A stretch of DNA of 64,000 nucleotides from Thauera carbonicopians (GCF_025699485.1 NZ_JANUXN010000019.1:1-64000); one strand, 5' to 3'; shown: positions 53,032 to 61,904, numbered from the stretch's first letter. Translations and numbers: made by a program. The notes: generated by a model from the sequence alone, not told the origin.

Positions 53032-53828
53032 TCACCGTACAGTCCCGGCGGCACTCGTGTGGCCGAATACCTGCCCGATGGAGACCGCGCCCGGCGCGTA
53101 GGCGGACATGGCAGCGCCGAGGATGGCGACGCGGCAAACGGGACGATGGTGCGGCTGACGGCACTCGTGAGCCAATGCTGGGGGTCGTGACCGCGCAGAT
53201 GGCGGAACAGGGCGTAGGAAAGCGCACCATCCACGAGGACTTCCGCAAAGACGACCGGCGCGATGTAGATGACGTAGAGCGATGCAATGGCGAGGCCAGC
53301 GGCAAGCGCCAGCGCGACGAGCGGAATTGCGAGTTCGTCTGCATCTTCGATAGGGCTGAGCACCTCTTTGAATGGTGCGCTGGCGCCCGTGGCCAAACCG
53401 TCTGGAGGGATTGCGATCACATCGCTTGCGCCAGATGAGGCCTCGAAGGAGGCGGATGCCCCACCACCACCGAAATCACCGCCTTCGCCACTGCGGAACT
53501 CCGGTGCCGAAGAGCCTTGCCCGCCGCCCGTATTGCCGAAACCCGGCGAGAGATCGGGCAGATCCAGATAATCCTCGGCGTTGGTGCGAAGCCAGAGCCA
53601 GACAAGGAACAGAAAGCACAGGTAGGCGCAGCAAACCGCAAGCGGGTAGCGAATAGCCATGCTGTCCAGGCCGAGCTGGAGCATCACGAAGGAGCTCAGC
53701 AAACCGAAACCGCCGGTCAAGGCTGCGATGAGCGTCATCTGGGCGCGGGGAAAGGACCGATCGAGCAGTCGCTGCCTGACCCGGGCCACAGCCAAGGAGC
53801 GGAGAAAGGCGGAAGAACGCTGTCGCAT
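53032..53828 (-). pseudogene. membrane protein gene with a single-base frameshift near its end
   Basis: The frame starting at 53828 encodes membrane segments MTLIAALTGGFGLLSSFVMLQLGL, PLAVCCAYLCFLFLVWLWL and a Gly/Ser-rich loop, then LAIPLVALALAAGLAIASLYVIYIAPVVFAEVLVDGALSYALFR. After TIVPFAA it turns into Arg/Ser-rich nonsense to 52887. One base later, another frame gives VAILGAAMSAYAPGAVSIGQVFG and a stop at 53032-53034, a sensible membrane C terminus. A lost base near 53129-53132 explains this. Family unrecognised. It could be a true mutation or a sequencing error. Confidence 0.7.
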
Positions 53829-53840
53829 CTGCTGAATTCT

Positions 53841-54440
53841 TCATCGGCCGCGAGGCCGGCTCAGCAGATCGTCGAGGTGCGCGCGCACCTCCGGCCATTC
53901 GCCCTGGTGCAGGCTGTACATCACCGTGTCGCGGATGCTGCCGTCGCGTCGCAGCGCATGGCCGCGGATCACGCCATCCTTTTTCGCACCCAGGCGCTCG
54001 ATCGCACGCTGGCTGGCAAAGTTGAAATTGTCGGTGCGCCAGCCGACCACGTTGCAGCCCAGGGTATCGAAAGCATGTGTCAATAGCAGCAACTTGCAGA
54101 CGGTATTGACGTGCGTGCGCTGCACCCGCTTTGCGTACCAGGTGTAGCCGATTTCCAGCCGCTTCACGGCAGGCAGGATGTCGTGATAGCTCGTGGAGCC
54201 GAGGACCGTGCCGCTGACCTTGTCGATGACGGCAAAGGCAAAGCGCTGGCCTTCCTCACGGCTCTTCAGGGCTGCTTCGACATACCCGCGTGTCTCATCG
54301 GGTTCAGGCACCGACGTAACACGCAGCTTCCACAACTCTCCGTCGGCGGCGGCGGCACGCAGGCCGGCTTCATGCTCGAGAGCGAGCGGGCGGAGCTGCA
54401 CGCCGTGAGCAGCGAGAACAACGGGTTCGACAAAAGCCAT
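53841..54440 (-). CDS. GNAT family N-acetyltransferase (RimJ/RimL type)
   Basis: The 199-residue protein has the RimJ/RimL-like acetyltransferase layout: VQLRPLALEHEAGL at the N terminus, FAVIDKVSGTVLGSTSY, RLEIGYTWYAKRVQRTHVNTVCKLLLLTHAFDTLGCNVVGWRTDNFNFASQRAIERLGAKKDGVIRGH, the acetyl-CoA-binding region. Substrate unknown. It lies 12 bases upstream of the frameshifted membrane gene on the same strand. Confidence 0.88.
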   Translation of the reverse strand: MAFVEPVVLAAHGVQLRPLALEHEAGLRAAAADGELWKLRVTSVPEPDETRGYVEAALKSREEGQRFAFAVIDKVSGTVLGSTSYHDILPAVKRLEIGYTWYAKRVQRTHVNTVCKLLLLTHAFDTLGCNVVGWRTDNFNFASQRAIERLGAKKDGVIRGHALRRDGSIRDTVMYSLHQGEWPEVRAHLDDLLSRPRGR

Positions 54441-54491
54441 ATGTACGCTCGAATGTCTTCCTGAATCAAACCGGTCCGGCCTGTGATCCAG

Positions 54492-54731
54492 TCATGGATG
54501 ACGGGACTGAGCCAATGCGATCGCAGCCTGGATCGCAGCCCGAGCCTGGGGGCTGTTCTTCCACCAGGTGGAGCCGACGATGGCCGAGGCTCGAGAAACG
54601 ATATCCAGCGTATTCGCTTTACTCAGATGGACCAGGGATTCGAACCCCATCTGCTCGAGGCGGGCCACCACCGTGGGGCCTACTCCCTTCACGCCCAGCA
54701 AGGCCTTACGTTCTTCAGGCGAAAATGGCAC
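54492..54731 (-). CDS. small helix-hairpin-helix protein
   Basis: The 79-residue protein contains a helix-hairpin-helix nucleic-acid-binding motif, LLGVKGVGPTVVARLEQMGFESLVHL, similar to small Cdd1-like proteins of bacterial genomes. It begins with GTG at 54731, preceded by GGAG. Its DNA contains a chance GGTTCGAATCCC-like string resembling a tRNA T-arm. Function unknown. Confidence 0.75.
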   Translation of the reverse strand: MPFSPEERKALLGVKGVGPTVVARLEQMGFESLVHLSKANTLDIVSRASAIVGSTWWKNSPQARAAIQAAIALAQSRHP

Positions 54732-54826
54732 GGTATTTCTCCATCGAAGTGCAGCAGTTCCTCAGTTGCTCTCTTCTTGCTGCACAGCCGGCTCCAGCAC
54801 CGGCAACGCCCCTACCAGGCACGATG

Positions 54827-55096
54827 TCAGCCACGAAACGGTTCCTGAGTGCGCGGAGCATCCGGCGCCTGCTCGTCCAGAGACTCACGATACCTGATGC
54901 AGCCACGCATGAAGTGCTGCCACTCTGGAACGGCTATCCTGGGTTCCACTTTCTCCGGCAGGAGCGCCCACAGCGCCGGATGGTGCCAGCACAGATCATG
55001 GCCGGTACTGTCCCTGTGCGCGCGGATGCCTTGACGCAGCTTGAGAACCTCCACGATCAGCTGCTCTCGCGACATGTCCTGCAGGTCACTGTCCAT
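54827..55096 (-). CDS. small conserved hypothetical protein
   Basis: The 89-residue protein has a helical N terminus (MSREQLIVEVLKLRQGIRAHRDS) followed by CWHHPALWALLPEK and PEWQHFMRGCIRYRESLDEQ. I recall similar short proteins in many proteobacteria but know no function. It carries two Cys and several His that could bind metal. It precedes the helix-hairpin-helix gene and follows a VOC protein gene on the minus strand. Confidence 0.7.
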   Translation of the reverse strand: MDSDLQDMSREQLIVEVLKLRQGIRAHRDSTGHDLCWHHPALWALLPEKVEPRIAVPEWQHFMRGCIRYRESLDEQAPDAPRTQEPFRG

Positions 55097-55114
55097 CGTC
55101 TTTCCAATACGGCA

Positions 55115-55531
55115 TCAGTTGTCGGACGCCCATGGCGCCCCTTTCAGCTCGACGACATTTCCTTCCGGATCGCTTACATAGATCGACGGCCCCTGGCCCT
55201 CCGCCCCATAGCGGGATTCGACGGCACCCGGCTCGACGCCTTTGCTCTTCAAGTGGCGAACGATCTCCTCGGCGTCGAAGGGATCGATGCGAAGGCAGAA
55301 ATGATCCAGGTTCCTGCCTTCCTTCCCCGGAGCAACTCCACCCATGCTTCCCAGGCGACCATCCACGGGAATCAGGTCTATCAGCGAATCGCCAGCCCTG
55401 AGCTGGTACAGGCCAAGCTCCTCCTGAACCCTCTCCAACGAGCAGCCAATCACGCCGACGTAGAAATCGAGCATCGCCTGGACATCGGCCACCCTGAGCA
55501 CGAGGTGGTCTATATGCCTGATTTTCAGCAT
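55115..55531 (-). CDS. VOC family (glyoxalase/bleomycin resistance-type) protein
   Basis: The 138-residue protein has two beta-alpha-beta-beta-beta modules: IRHIDHLVLRVADVQAMLDFYVGVIGCSLE and LDHFCLRIDPFDAEEIVRHLKSKGV, with YVSDPEGNVVELKG closing the second. His and Glu residues at the usual metal positions (HLV, NVVEL) are present. The reaction is unknown. It lies 18 bases before the small hypothetical gene. Confidence 0.88.
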   Translation of the reverse strand: MLKIRHIDHLVLRVADVQAMLDFYVGVIGCSLERVQEELGLYQLRAGDSLIDLIPVDGRLGSMGGVAPGKEGRNLDHFCLRIDPFDAEEIVRHLKSKGVEPGAVESRYGAEGQGPSIYVSDPEGNVVELKGAPWASDN

Positions 55532-55582
55532 CTCAACGCCCCCTCTGACAAATACACGGCAAAGAAAGATCGATTGCGATCA

Positions 55583-55819
55583 CTACGCCAGCGGCAAACC
55601 ATGCTCCTGGACATAGGCGTTGGAGCTCTCCAGCGCCTCTCGATTCTCCGCCAGCCAACGCTCGCCCCTTTTCGCAGCTACTGCGCTCGCCAGCCCTGCC
55701 TCGGCTGCCTGCGAAATATCGATATGCAGCACTTCCGCCTCGGCAAGCAGCGCTTCGTCCAGCGAAACCTTGGCAGCTTTTCGCGCAATACCGGACATAG
55801 CGGATACGGTAGCAAGCAT
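55583..55819 (-). CDS. orphan CcdA-like antitoxin
   Basis: The 78-residue protein resembles CcdA antitoxins: KAAKVSLDEALLAEAEVLHIDISQAAEAGLASAVAAKRGERWLAENREALESSNAYVQEHGLPLA. CcdA normally ends a few residues later and is followed directly by ccdB. Here the stop comes early and only 51 noncoding bases precede the unrelated VOC gene. No CcdB is present, so this is likely a relic or a free antitoxin. ATG 55819 is preceded by AGGAAAAG. Confidence 0.75.
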   Translation of the reverse strand: MLATVSAMSGIARKAAKVSLDEALLAEAEVLHIDISQAAEAGLASAVAAKRGERWLAENREALESSNAYVQEHGLPLA

Positions 55820-55925
55820 TGTCTTTTCCTCATGATGGAACGACGGACTCTCACGTCGAAGCATGGGCAGAAACACCCGACCTGTAAACCTTCACCCTCG
55901 GTTGCGCTGCACTCACCGCCTCGAA

Positions 55926-56687
55926 TCACCCCTCGCCCCGATACACGCAACACTCCTCATCCACCGTCCCTTGATCCAGATGTTGGTCGACGATGCGGTC
56001 GATGGCCGCCTCGTCCAATTTTCCGTACCAGGTTCCATCGGGATAGACGATCATCAGCGGCCCGTGGTTGCAGGGATACTGGCAGCTGGTCTGCAGCATC
56101 ATCACGGTTTTCTGCAGTTTGCCGCTGGCGCGCAGGCGGTCGCCGAGGTGCTGCCAGAGCGTGGCGCCGCCGAGCGCGGCGCAGCGCGGACCGAGGCAGA
56201 ACAGCACGTGGCGTTTGTGGGGCGGAATGTTCGACCAGGCGATGGGATCGCGCTGCCAGTCGCCGCCTGCCGTATCCGCCACGTCGGGCAACGGGTCGGC
56301 GGCGCAGGCCTGGCGGGCGAGCAGCGCCGGGAGCTCCGGCAGGCTGCCGAGCGCAGGGGCAAAGGCGATCTCCGGCAGCGGCCGATCCGCCGGCTGGCGG
56401 GTGCGCCAGCGCATCGCGACCTTGTGCAGCCAACGCAGCAGGGATTTGTCGCCGGGGATGAATACCGGCTGCACGACGATCCTGCGCACACCGGCGCAGG
56501 CGTCCAGCGCTTCCGGCAGCGAAGGGGCTTCGCGGTCGACGAAGGCGGGTTCCACCCGGGTACCGGGCAGGGTCGCGCGCACGCCTTCAATCATGGATTC
56601 CATTTCTTCCCTGGCGGCGGGGCCGAGGCCACCGCGGCCGAGCAGGATGATGGCAGGCGGCGTTTGCGAAATATCAGACGGGTTCAT
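55926..56687 (-). CDS. CbiX-like domain fused to a thioredoxin-like [2Fe-2S] ferredoxin domain
   Basis: The 253-residue protein has an N-terminal half laid out like sirohydrochlorin chelatase CbiX (AIILLGRGGLGPAAREEMESMIEGVRATLP ... VQPVFIPGDKSLLRWL). The metal-binding His residues expected in HGS and G.H are replaced by RGG and GDKS, so chelation is doubtful. The C-terminal half is a [2Fe-2S] ferredoxin with CLGPRC and SCQYPCNHGPLMIVYPDGTWYG. It overlaps btuD by 14 bases at the end of a riboswitch-controlled operon, which points to corrinoid or cobalt metabolism. Confidence 0.82.
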   Translation of the reverse strand: MNPSDISQTPPAIILLGRGGLGPAAREEMESMIEGVRATLPGTRVEPAFVDREAPSLPEALDACAGVRRIVVQPVFIPGDKSLLRWLHKVAMRWRTRQPADRPLPEIAFAPALGSLPELPALLARQACAADPLPDVADTAGGDWQRDPIAWSNIPPHKRHVLFCLGPRCAALGGATLWQHLGDRLRASGKLQKTVMMLQTSCQYPCNHGPLMIVYPDGTWYGKLDEAAIDRIVDQHLDQGTVDEECCVYRGEG

Positions 56688-57480
56688 CGGGCATGAATTC
56701 GATATGGGGCCTGCCGGTTCGCGGATGCAGGCGGATGGTGGCGCGGACGCCGTATACGCGGGCGATGGTTTCTTCGGTCAACACCTCGACGGGCGTGCCG
56801 CTCGCGGCGAGGCGACCGTTCTGCAGCAGGTAGAGCCGGTCGCAGTAGTGCGCGGCGATATGCAGCTCGTGCAAGGCGGCGATGGCGGTGACGCCCAGGC
56901 TGCGGATCAGGTTCATGATCTCGAACTGGTAGCGCACGTCGAGATGGTTGGTCGGCTCGTCGAGCACCAGCAGGCCGGCCTGCTGGGCGAGCGCACGGGC
57001 CATCAGCACGCGCTGCTTCTCACCGCCGGACAGGGTGGCGAAGCTGCGTTCGGCCATGGCCAGCACACCGGTGCGCTGCATCGCGGACTGCACGATGTCG
57101 GCATCGTGCCGGTCGTCGCGAGCGAAGGGCGATTTGTGCGGCGTGCGCCCCATCGACACCATTTCGCGCACACTGAAGCCGCCGAAATCACCACCGGCGT
57201 CGAAACCGCCGCCCTGCTCCTGCGCCAGCACCGCCATCAGGCGGGCGTTTTCGCGCGCGGAGATGTCCCATACGTCGCGGCCATCGATCGACACCGCGCC
57301 CGCCGTCGGCCGCAGGATGCGGTAGATCATGCGCAGCACGGTGGACTTGCCGCTGCCGTTGGGGCCGATCAGGCCGACCAGTTCGCCTTCGCCGACGTGC
57401 AGCGACACGTCCTCGACGATCGCCCGTGCCGTACCGGAATGGGGTGGACGCCAGCGCAGATCACGGGCCTGCAGCTTCAT
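56674..57480 (-). CDS. btuD: BtuD-type ABC transporter ATP-binding protein
   Basis: The 268-residue ATPase has Walker A GPNGSGKST, the signature LSGGEKQRVLMARAL, Walker B LLVLDEPTNHLD and the switch His in AALHELHIAAHYCD. It is of the FecE/BtuD class and overlaps the permease gene by 4 bases. It forms the second corrinoid-type importer of the window with the permease and lipoprotein upstream. Confidence 0.93.
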   Translation of the reverse strand: MKLQARDLRWRPPHSGTARAIVEDVSLHVGEGELVGLIGPNGSGKSTVLRMIYRILRPTAGAVSIDGRDVWDISARENARLMAVLAQEQGGGFDAGGDFGGFSVREMVSMGRTPHKSPFARDDRHDADIVQSAMQRTGVLAMAERSFATLSGGEKQRVLMARALAQQAGLLVLDEPTNHLDVRYQFEIMNLIRSLGVTAIAALHELHIAAHYCDRLYLLQNGRLAASGTPVEVLTEETIARVYGVRATIRLHPRTGRPHIEFMPDEPV

Positions 57481-58589
57481 CGCCCCACTCCGGGCGACAT
57501 GCCGCGCCGATACAGCATCCAGACGAAGAAGGGACCGCCGATCAGCGAGGTGATGATGCCCACCGGCAGCTCGGTGGGCGCGAAGGCAATGCGCGCGCCC
57601 GCATCCACCCACACCAGGAAGATGGCGCCGACCAGCGCCGCCACCGGCAGCACGCGGCGGTGCTCGGTGCCCACCAGCATGCGGGTGACGTGCGGCACCA
57701 TCAGGCCGATGAAGCCGATGGCGCCGCTGACGGCCACCATCACGCCAGTCAGCAGCGACACCAGCACGAACAGGCCGCGCCGCATCCGCGTCGTGTCCAC
57801 GCCCAGGGTATTGGCGGTTTCGTCGCCGGCAAGCAGGGCATTGAGCCCGCGCGCCTGCAGCAGCAGCCAGGCGATGCCCGCGACCAGCACCAGCGCCGGC
57901 AGGCCGAGCTCGTCCCAGCGCGTGCCGGCCAGGCTGCCCAGCGTCCACGACAGTACCGCATTGGCCAGTTCCCGCTGCCCGGCGGTCAGCGTGACGAGGC
58001 TGGTGATGCCGCTGAGGCAATAGCCGATCGCCACCCCGCCCAGGATCAGCCGCGGCGCCAGCAGCCTGCCGCTGCTGTGCGCCAGCCAATACACCGCGAC
58101 GCAGGCCAGCAGCGCACCGGAGAACGCGCCCAGCGGCAAGGCATAGATGCCGGCGAAGCCTAGCACACCATAGGCCAGCACCATCACCGCGCCGACCGAG
58201 GCGCCGGACGACACGCCGAGCAGATAGGGGTCGGCCAGCGGGTTGCGCACCATCGCCTGCATGGTCACGCCGACCACCGCCAGCCCGGCGCCCACCAGCG
58301 CCGCCAGCAGCACGCGCGGCATGCGTATCAGCCACACGATCTGATGCTGGGCATGCGTCCATTCGCCCGGCGCCGAACCCAGCCCCAGCCCCAGCGCAAG
58401 CTCGTGGCCGGCGATGCGCCAGACGCTGGCCGGCGAGATATCCACCGGCCCCAGGGTGATGCCGAAGGTGATCGAGAGCAGCAGCAGACCGGACAGCGCA
58501 AGCATCAGCACCGGCATGCGCCGCCGCCGTGCGGAAAGGACGTCCGCGGCTTCCCCCCTTCGGACTGGCAGTACGTCCTGCTGCCTCAC
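57477..58589 (-). CDS. btuC: BtuC/FecD-type ABC transporter permease
   Basis: The 370-residue permease shows RMPRVLLAALVGAGLAVVGVTMQAMVRNPLADPYLLGVSSGASVGAV and AIGFIGLMVPHVTRMLVGTEHRRVLP, both FecCD/BtuC signatures, and about ten helices. The start is taken as GTG 58589, which overlaps the btuF stop (GTGA) and keeps an RRRR cluster before the first helix; ATG 58517 would give 346 residues. The ATPase overlaps its stop. Confidence 0.9.
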   Translation of the reverse strand: MRQQDVLPVRRGEAADVLSARRRRMPVLMLALSGLLLLSITFGITLGPVDISPASVWRIAGHELALGLGLGSAPGEWTHAQHQIVWLIRMPRVLLAALVGAGLAVVGVTMQAMVRNPLADPYLLGVSSGASVGAVMVLAYGVLGFAGIYALPLGAFSGALLACVAVYWLAHSSGRLLAPRLILGGVAIGYCLSGITSLVTLTAGQRELANAVLSWTLGSLAGTRWDELGLPALVLVAGIAWLLLQARGLNALLAGDETANTLGVDTTRMRRGLFVLVSLLTGVMVAVSGAIGFIGLMVPHVTRMLVGTEHRRVLPVAALVGAIFLVWVDAGARIAFAPTELPVGIITSLIGGPFFVWMLYRRGMSPGVGR

Positions 58590-59581
58590 TGCATCCGTCC
58601 GGGATGGAAGGCCTGCGCCAGCGTGCGCACCCGCGCGACGTTGCTCGGCCCCGGCGTGGCCTCGGCATAGGTGAGGACGACGTAATTCCCGCGCCGGATC
58701 GCTTCGACTTCGGACAGCTCGGGCCTGGAGCGCAGGAAGTCGATCTTGCCCTGCGGGCCGGGGTGGTCGTAGTCGATGATCACGATCCACTCGGGATTGC
58801 GCTCGACGACGTCCTCCCAGTTGCCGCGCGGCCAGTTGCTGGGAATGTCGTCGAAGATATTGCTTCCCCCGGCCGCTTCGATCATGGCATTGGGCATGCC
58901 GAAACGGCCGGCGGTGGTGAATGCGTCGGTGCCGCCGTCATAGACGAACACCTTCGGGCGCGATTCGATGTCTTCCAGGGCATCGGTGACGGCCTGCAGC
59001 TCGGCGCGCTGCTGCTCGACCAGAGCCTGGGCGCGCTGTTCGATGCGGAAGATCCGGCCGAGATTGAGCATGTCGTTGAAGGTGTCCTCCAGCGACACCC
59101 GGGTGCGCGCCACCTTGCGCACGCAGGACTCGGTCAGGATGTAGGACTGGATGCCGAACTCCCGCAAGGCCGCCGGCGTCACCTCGCCTTCGCGGAAGCC
59201 GTAGCTCCAGCCGGCGAAGACGAAATCGGCCTGGGCGCCGACGATCGCCTCGATGTTCATGCCTTTCCGGGACAACTCGGGCACGCGGGCCAGTTGCTCG
59301 CGGTATTCCGGCGCGATGTTCTTGTTGCCGCGGATGCCGCTGTAGCCGACCAGGGTATCGCCGAGGCCGAGATACAGGAACATCTCGGTGATGTTGACGT
59401 CGTGCGTGACGACCCGCTGCGGCACGCTGTCGTAGCGCACCGTTTCGCCGCACACGTCGATGCTGACCGGCTGCACCCGATCTTCGGCCACCGGCGGCGC
59501 GGACACGGCCGGCGGCGCATCCGGCGCACAGGCGGCCAACGCATTCACACCCATCACCAGCAGAAAACGATTGATCCACAT
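58586..59581 (-). CDS. btuF: lipoprotein substrate-binding protein of a corrinoid-type importer
   Basis: The 331-residue protein begins MWINRFLLVMGVNALAACAPD, a lipoprotein signal with the acylated Cys after LAA, and has the BtuF/FepB-type fold: VPQRVVTHDVNITEMFLYLGLGDTLVGYSG, FREGEVTPAALREFGIQSYILTES and a C-terminal FHPGRMQ. ATG 59581 gives this lipobox at the normal distance; an ATG seven codons earlier is less likely. It lies 66 bases after the TonB receptor gene in the same riboswitch-led operon. Confidence 0.88.
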   Translation of the reverse strand: MWINRFLLVMGVNALAACAPDAPPAVSAPPVAEDRVQPVSIDVCGETVRYDSVPQRVVTHDVNITEMFLYLGLGDTLVGYSGIRGNKNIAPEYREQLARVPELSRKGMNIEAIVGAQADFVFAGWSYGFREGEVTPAALREFGIQSYILTESCVRKVARTRVSLEDTFNDMLNLGRIFRIEQRAQALVEQQRAELQAVTDALEDIESRPKVFVYDGGTDAFTTAGRFGMPNAMIEAAGGSNIFDDIPSNWPRGNWEDVVERNPEWIVIIDYDHPGPQGKIDFLRSRPELSEVEAIRRGNYVVLTYAEATPGPSNVARVRTLAQAFHPGRMQ

Positions 59582-59647
59582 AACTGCTTCCCAAACGGCC
59601 ATGCCGCTACTGGCCGTGCCGGCACGATACCGGCACGGCCGCAGGCA

Positions 59648-61756
59648 TCAGAACTTCATTTCGGCAATCAACTCCACCCTGCGGTCGTCGCCCATGACGA
59701 AGTTGCCGCCATAGGAAGCCGCCGCATAGACCTTGTCGGTCAGGTTGCGGCCGAGCAGGCGCAGCGTGGTGTTCTGGTCGTATTGCCAACTGATGGCGGC
59801 GTCGAACACGGTGTAGGACGGCAGCGTCAGCGAGTTTGCGTTGTTGGCGTAACGCTTGCCGACGTAGCGCGCACCCAGCGAAGCCTGCCAGTCGCCGACC
59901 TGGTAATGGCCCCACAGGTTGGCGATGTTGCGGGCCACGTTGCTCGGCCGGTTGCCGGCACGGTCGGCGCCGCCGGCTTCGACCAGTTCGTCGAACTCGG
60001 CATCGATCAGTGCGTAGTTGCCTTCGAACATCAACTGCCGGGTCGGCCGCAGCACTGCAGTCAACTCGATGCCCTTCGAATGCTGGCTGCCGCCCTGCAC
60101 CGAGATCGCCGGCTGCACCGGGTCGCGGGTGATGATGTCGTCCTTCTCGATGCGGTAGATCGCCGCCGTCCATTCGCCGAGGCCCTGGCCGAACTGCTGC
60201 TTCAGGCCCACTTCGACCTGCTTCGCCGAAGCGAGCTTGAACGCGCTGTTGGCCAGGCTCAGCGACAGCATGTTGTCGATCGGGTCGTAGCCCTTGCTGA
60301 GCTGGCCATAGACGCTGAGATCGTCGCTGACGAAGTGCGTCAGCCCCAGCCGCCACGACGTGCCGGACAGCTTCTTGCCGAAGGACACGCCGGTCAGCCG
60401 GTCGCGGCGGTCGTAGTCGCTCAGGTCGCGGCGCGCGCCGAACAGCAACTGCCACTTGTCGCTGAAGCGCCAGGCGTCCTCGAAGTAGAAGGCGTGCTGG
60501 GTGGTGTCGGTATCGGTCTTGGGCTGGGTGACGCCCGGGTTCACCCACAGACCATGGACCGGATCGCGCGCCGAGACGCTGGACGAGCCGCCGTAGGGCG
60601 CGTTGTTGGAAAGCCGCAGATCGGCCTGCGAGTATTCCCAGCCGAGCACCGCCTTGTGCTGGCCGGCGGTGATCGTCGCCTCCAAACGGTTACCCGTCTG
60701 CTCCAGGTCGTGGAAGATTTCCAGGTAATCGGAGCGCGACACCCTGTCCGTCGCGGGGTCGTAGCGATAGCCCTCGACGTTCTTCCAGTGCCGGTCGGAG
60801 GCGAAGTGATAGACCTCGTTGCGGATGCTCAGCCACTCGTTGGCCGTCCATTCGGCCCGCGCGCGCAGGCGGGTGTCCTCGTAGCGGACGACGCCGTCGG
60901 TGACGTTGTAGTTCTCGTGGCGCAGATGCTTCAGCACCTTGCCGTTGTAGACCGGCGTGCCCCAGTAGTCCCCCGGCTTCTGCTCGCTGAAGTCGGCCAG
61001 CAGTTCGAAGCGCAGATCGCTCGACGGCTGCAGGCGCAGCGTGCTCATGACCTTGCCGCCCTGCGAACGCGCATAGTCGCGCTTGGCATCCGACTGGTGG
61101 CCATAGACGTCGACGCGATAGCTGGCGATCTCGCCGATGGGGCCGGTGGCGCCCAGGCCCAGGCGATAGGTATCGTACTGGCCCAGGCCCAGCAGCAATT
61201 CGGTGGAGCGCTCGCGGCTGGGCTGCTTGCGCACCGCGTTGATGACGGCACCCGCCGTGCCGGCGCCGGAGACGATCGAAGCCGGGCCGCGCAGCACTTC
61301 GATGCGCTCGTAACCCCAACTGGTATTGGGATAGTTGATCGTGCCGGCGGCGGTGCCGATGCGCGCGCCGTCTTCGGCGACACCGACCGAGTTGACGCCC
61401 GCGAAACCGCGCGCGGAAAACGACAGGCCGCCGTTGCCGCCGGTGCCCTGCGAAGTCAGGCCGGTCGTGCGGGTGACGGCCTCGACGACGCCGAAGTCGC
61501 CGCGCCGGCGCATCGTGTCGGCATCCATCTGCTCCAGGCTGGCAGGCAGCTCCTGCGCGGACAGGCCGGTGCGGCTGCCGGTGGCGGACGGCCGGTTCAG
61601 GCCCAGGCTGCCGTCGGGCACGGCCGTCACCTCCACCGGCGGCAAGGTCGTTTGCGCCACGGCGGGCGCGGACAGGAATGCCGCCAGCAGGGCGAAGGGG
61701 AGCGGGCGAAGCTTCGCCGGGCTACGGCGGGAAACACAAGATTTGGTGAGTTTCAT
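59648..61756 (-). CDS. TonB-dependent siderophore-type outer membrane receptor
   Basis: The 702-residue receptor has a signal peptide ending SAPAVAQ, a TonB box-like LPPVEVTAV, a plug domain (LEQMDADTMRRRGDFGVVEAVTRTTGL, YERIEVLRGPASIVSGAGTAGAVINAVRKQP) and a beta-barrel ending in the terminal Phe. The plug is closest to ferric siderophore (FhuA/FpvA-like) receptors, not BtuB. Yet it stands behind a cobalamin riboswitch and before a corrinoid-type importer. A corrinoid or a cobalt chelate is the probable substrate (inference). Confidence 0.92.
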   Translation of the reverse strand: MKLTKSCVSRRSPAKLRPLPFALLAAFLSAPAVAQTTLPPVEVTAVPDGSLGLNRPSATGSRTGLSAQELPASLEQMDADTMRRRGDFGVVEAVTRTTGLTSQGTGGNGGLSFSARGFAGVNSVGVAEDGARIGTAAGTINYPNTSWGYERIEVLRGPASIVSGAGTAGAVINAVRKQPSRERSTELLLGLGQYDTYRLGLGATGPIGEIASYRVDVYGHQSDAKRDYARSQGGKVMSTLRLQPSSDLRFELLADFSEQKPGDYWGTPVYNGKVLKHLRHENYNVTDGVVRYEDTRLRARAEWTANEWLSIRNEVYHFASDRHWKNVEGYRYDPATDRVSRSDYLEIFHDLEQTGNRLEATITAGQHKAVLGWEYSQADLRLSNNAPYGGSSSVSARDPVHGLWVNPGVTQPKTDTDTTQHAFYFEDAWRFSDKWQLLFGARRDLSDYDRRDRLTGVSFGKKLSGTSWRLGLTHFVSDDLSVYGQLSKGYDPIDNMLSLSLANSAFKLASAKQVEVGLKQQFGQGLGEWTAAIYRIEKDDIITRDPVQPAISVQGGSQHSKGIELTAVLRPTRQLMFEGNYALIDAEFDELVEAGGADRAGNRPSNVARNIANLWGHYQVGDWQASLGARYVGKRYANNANSLTLPSYTVFDAAISWQYDQNTTLRLLGRNLTDKVYAAASYGGNFVMGDDRRVELIAEMKF

Positions 61757-61904
61757 GGTCAGATCGCAGTGCTGACCGTCCGGACATGCGCAGCGGCACA
61801 CCACGTCACCCGATGCACACGACATCCGGACCACCTGGAGCCACCACCTGCTTCCCCGCAGACGGTCTGTTGCCAAAAGCCGCGCATCCAACGCGGGATG
61901 CACG

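Noticed and set aside
52703-53344. A 213-codon minus-strand frame overlapping the broken membrane gene.
   Set aside because: It is Arg/Ser/His-rich without motifs and is an out-of-frame reading of the frameshifted gene and its downstream gap.
54630-54660. GGGTTCGAATCCC-like string on the minus strand, resembling a tRNA T-arm.
   Set aside because: No acceptor, D or anticodon stems can be formed around it, and it is inside the helix-hairpin-helix reading frame.
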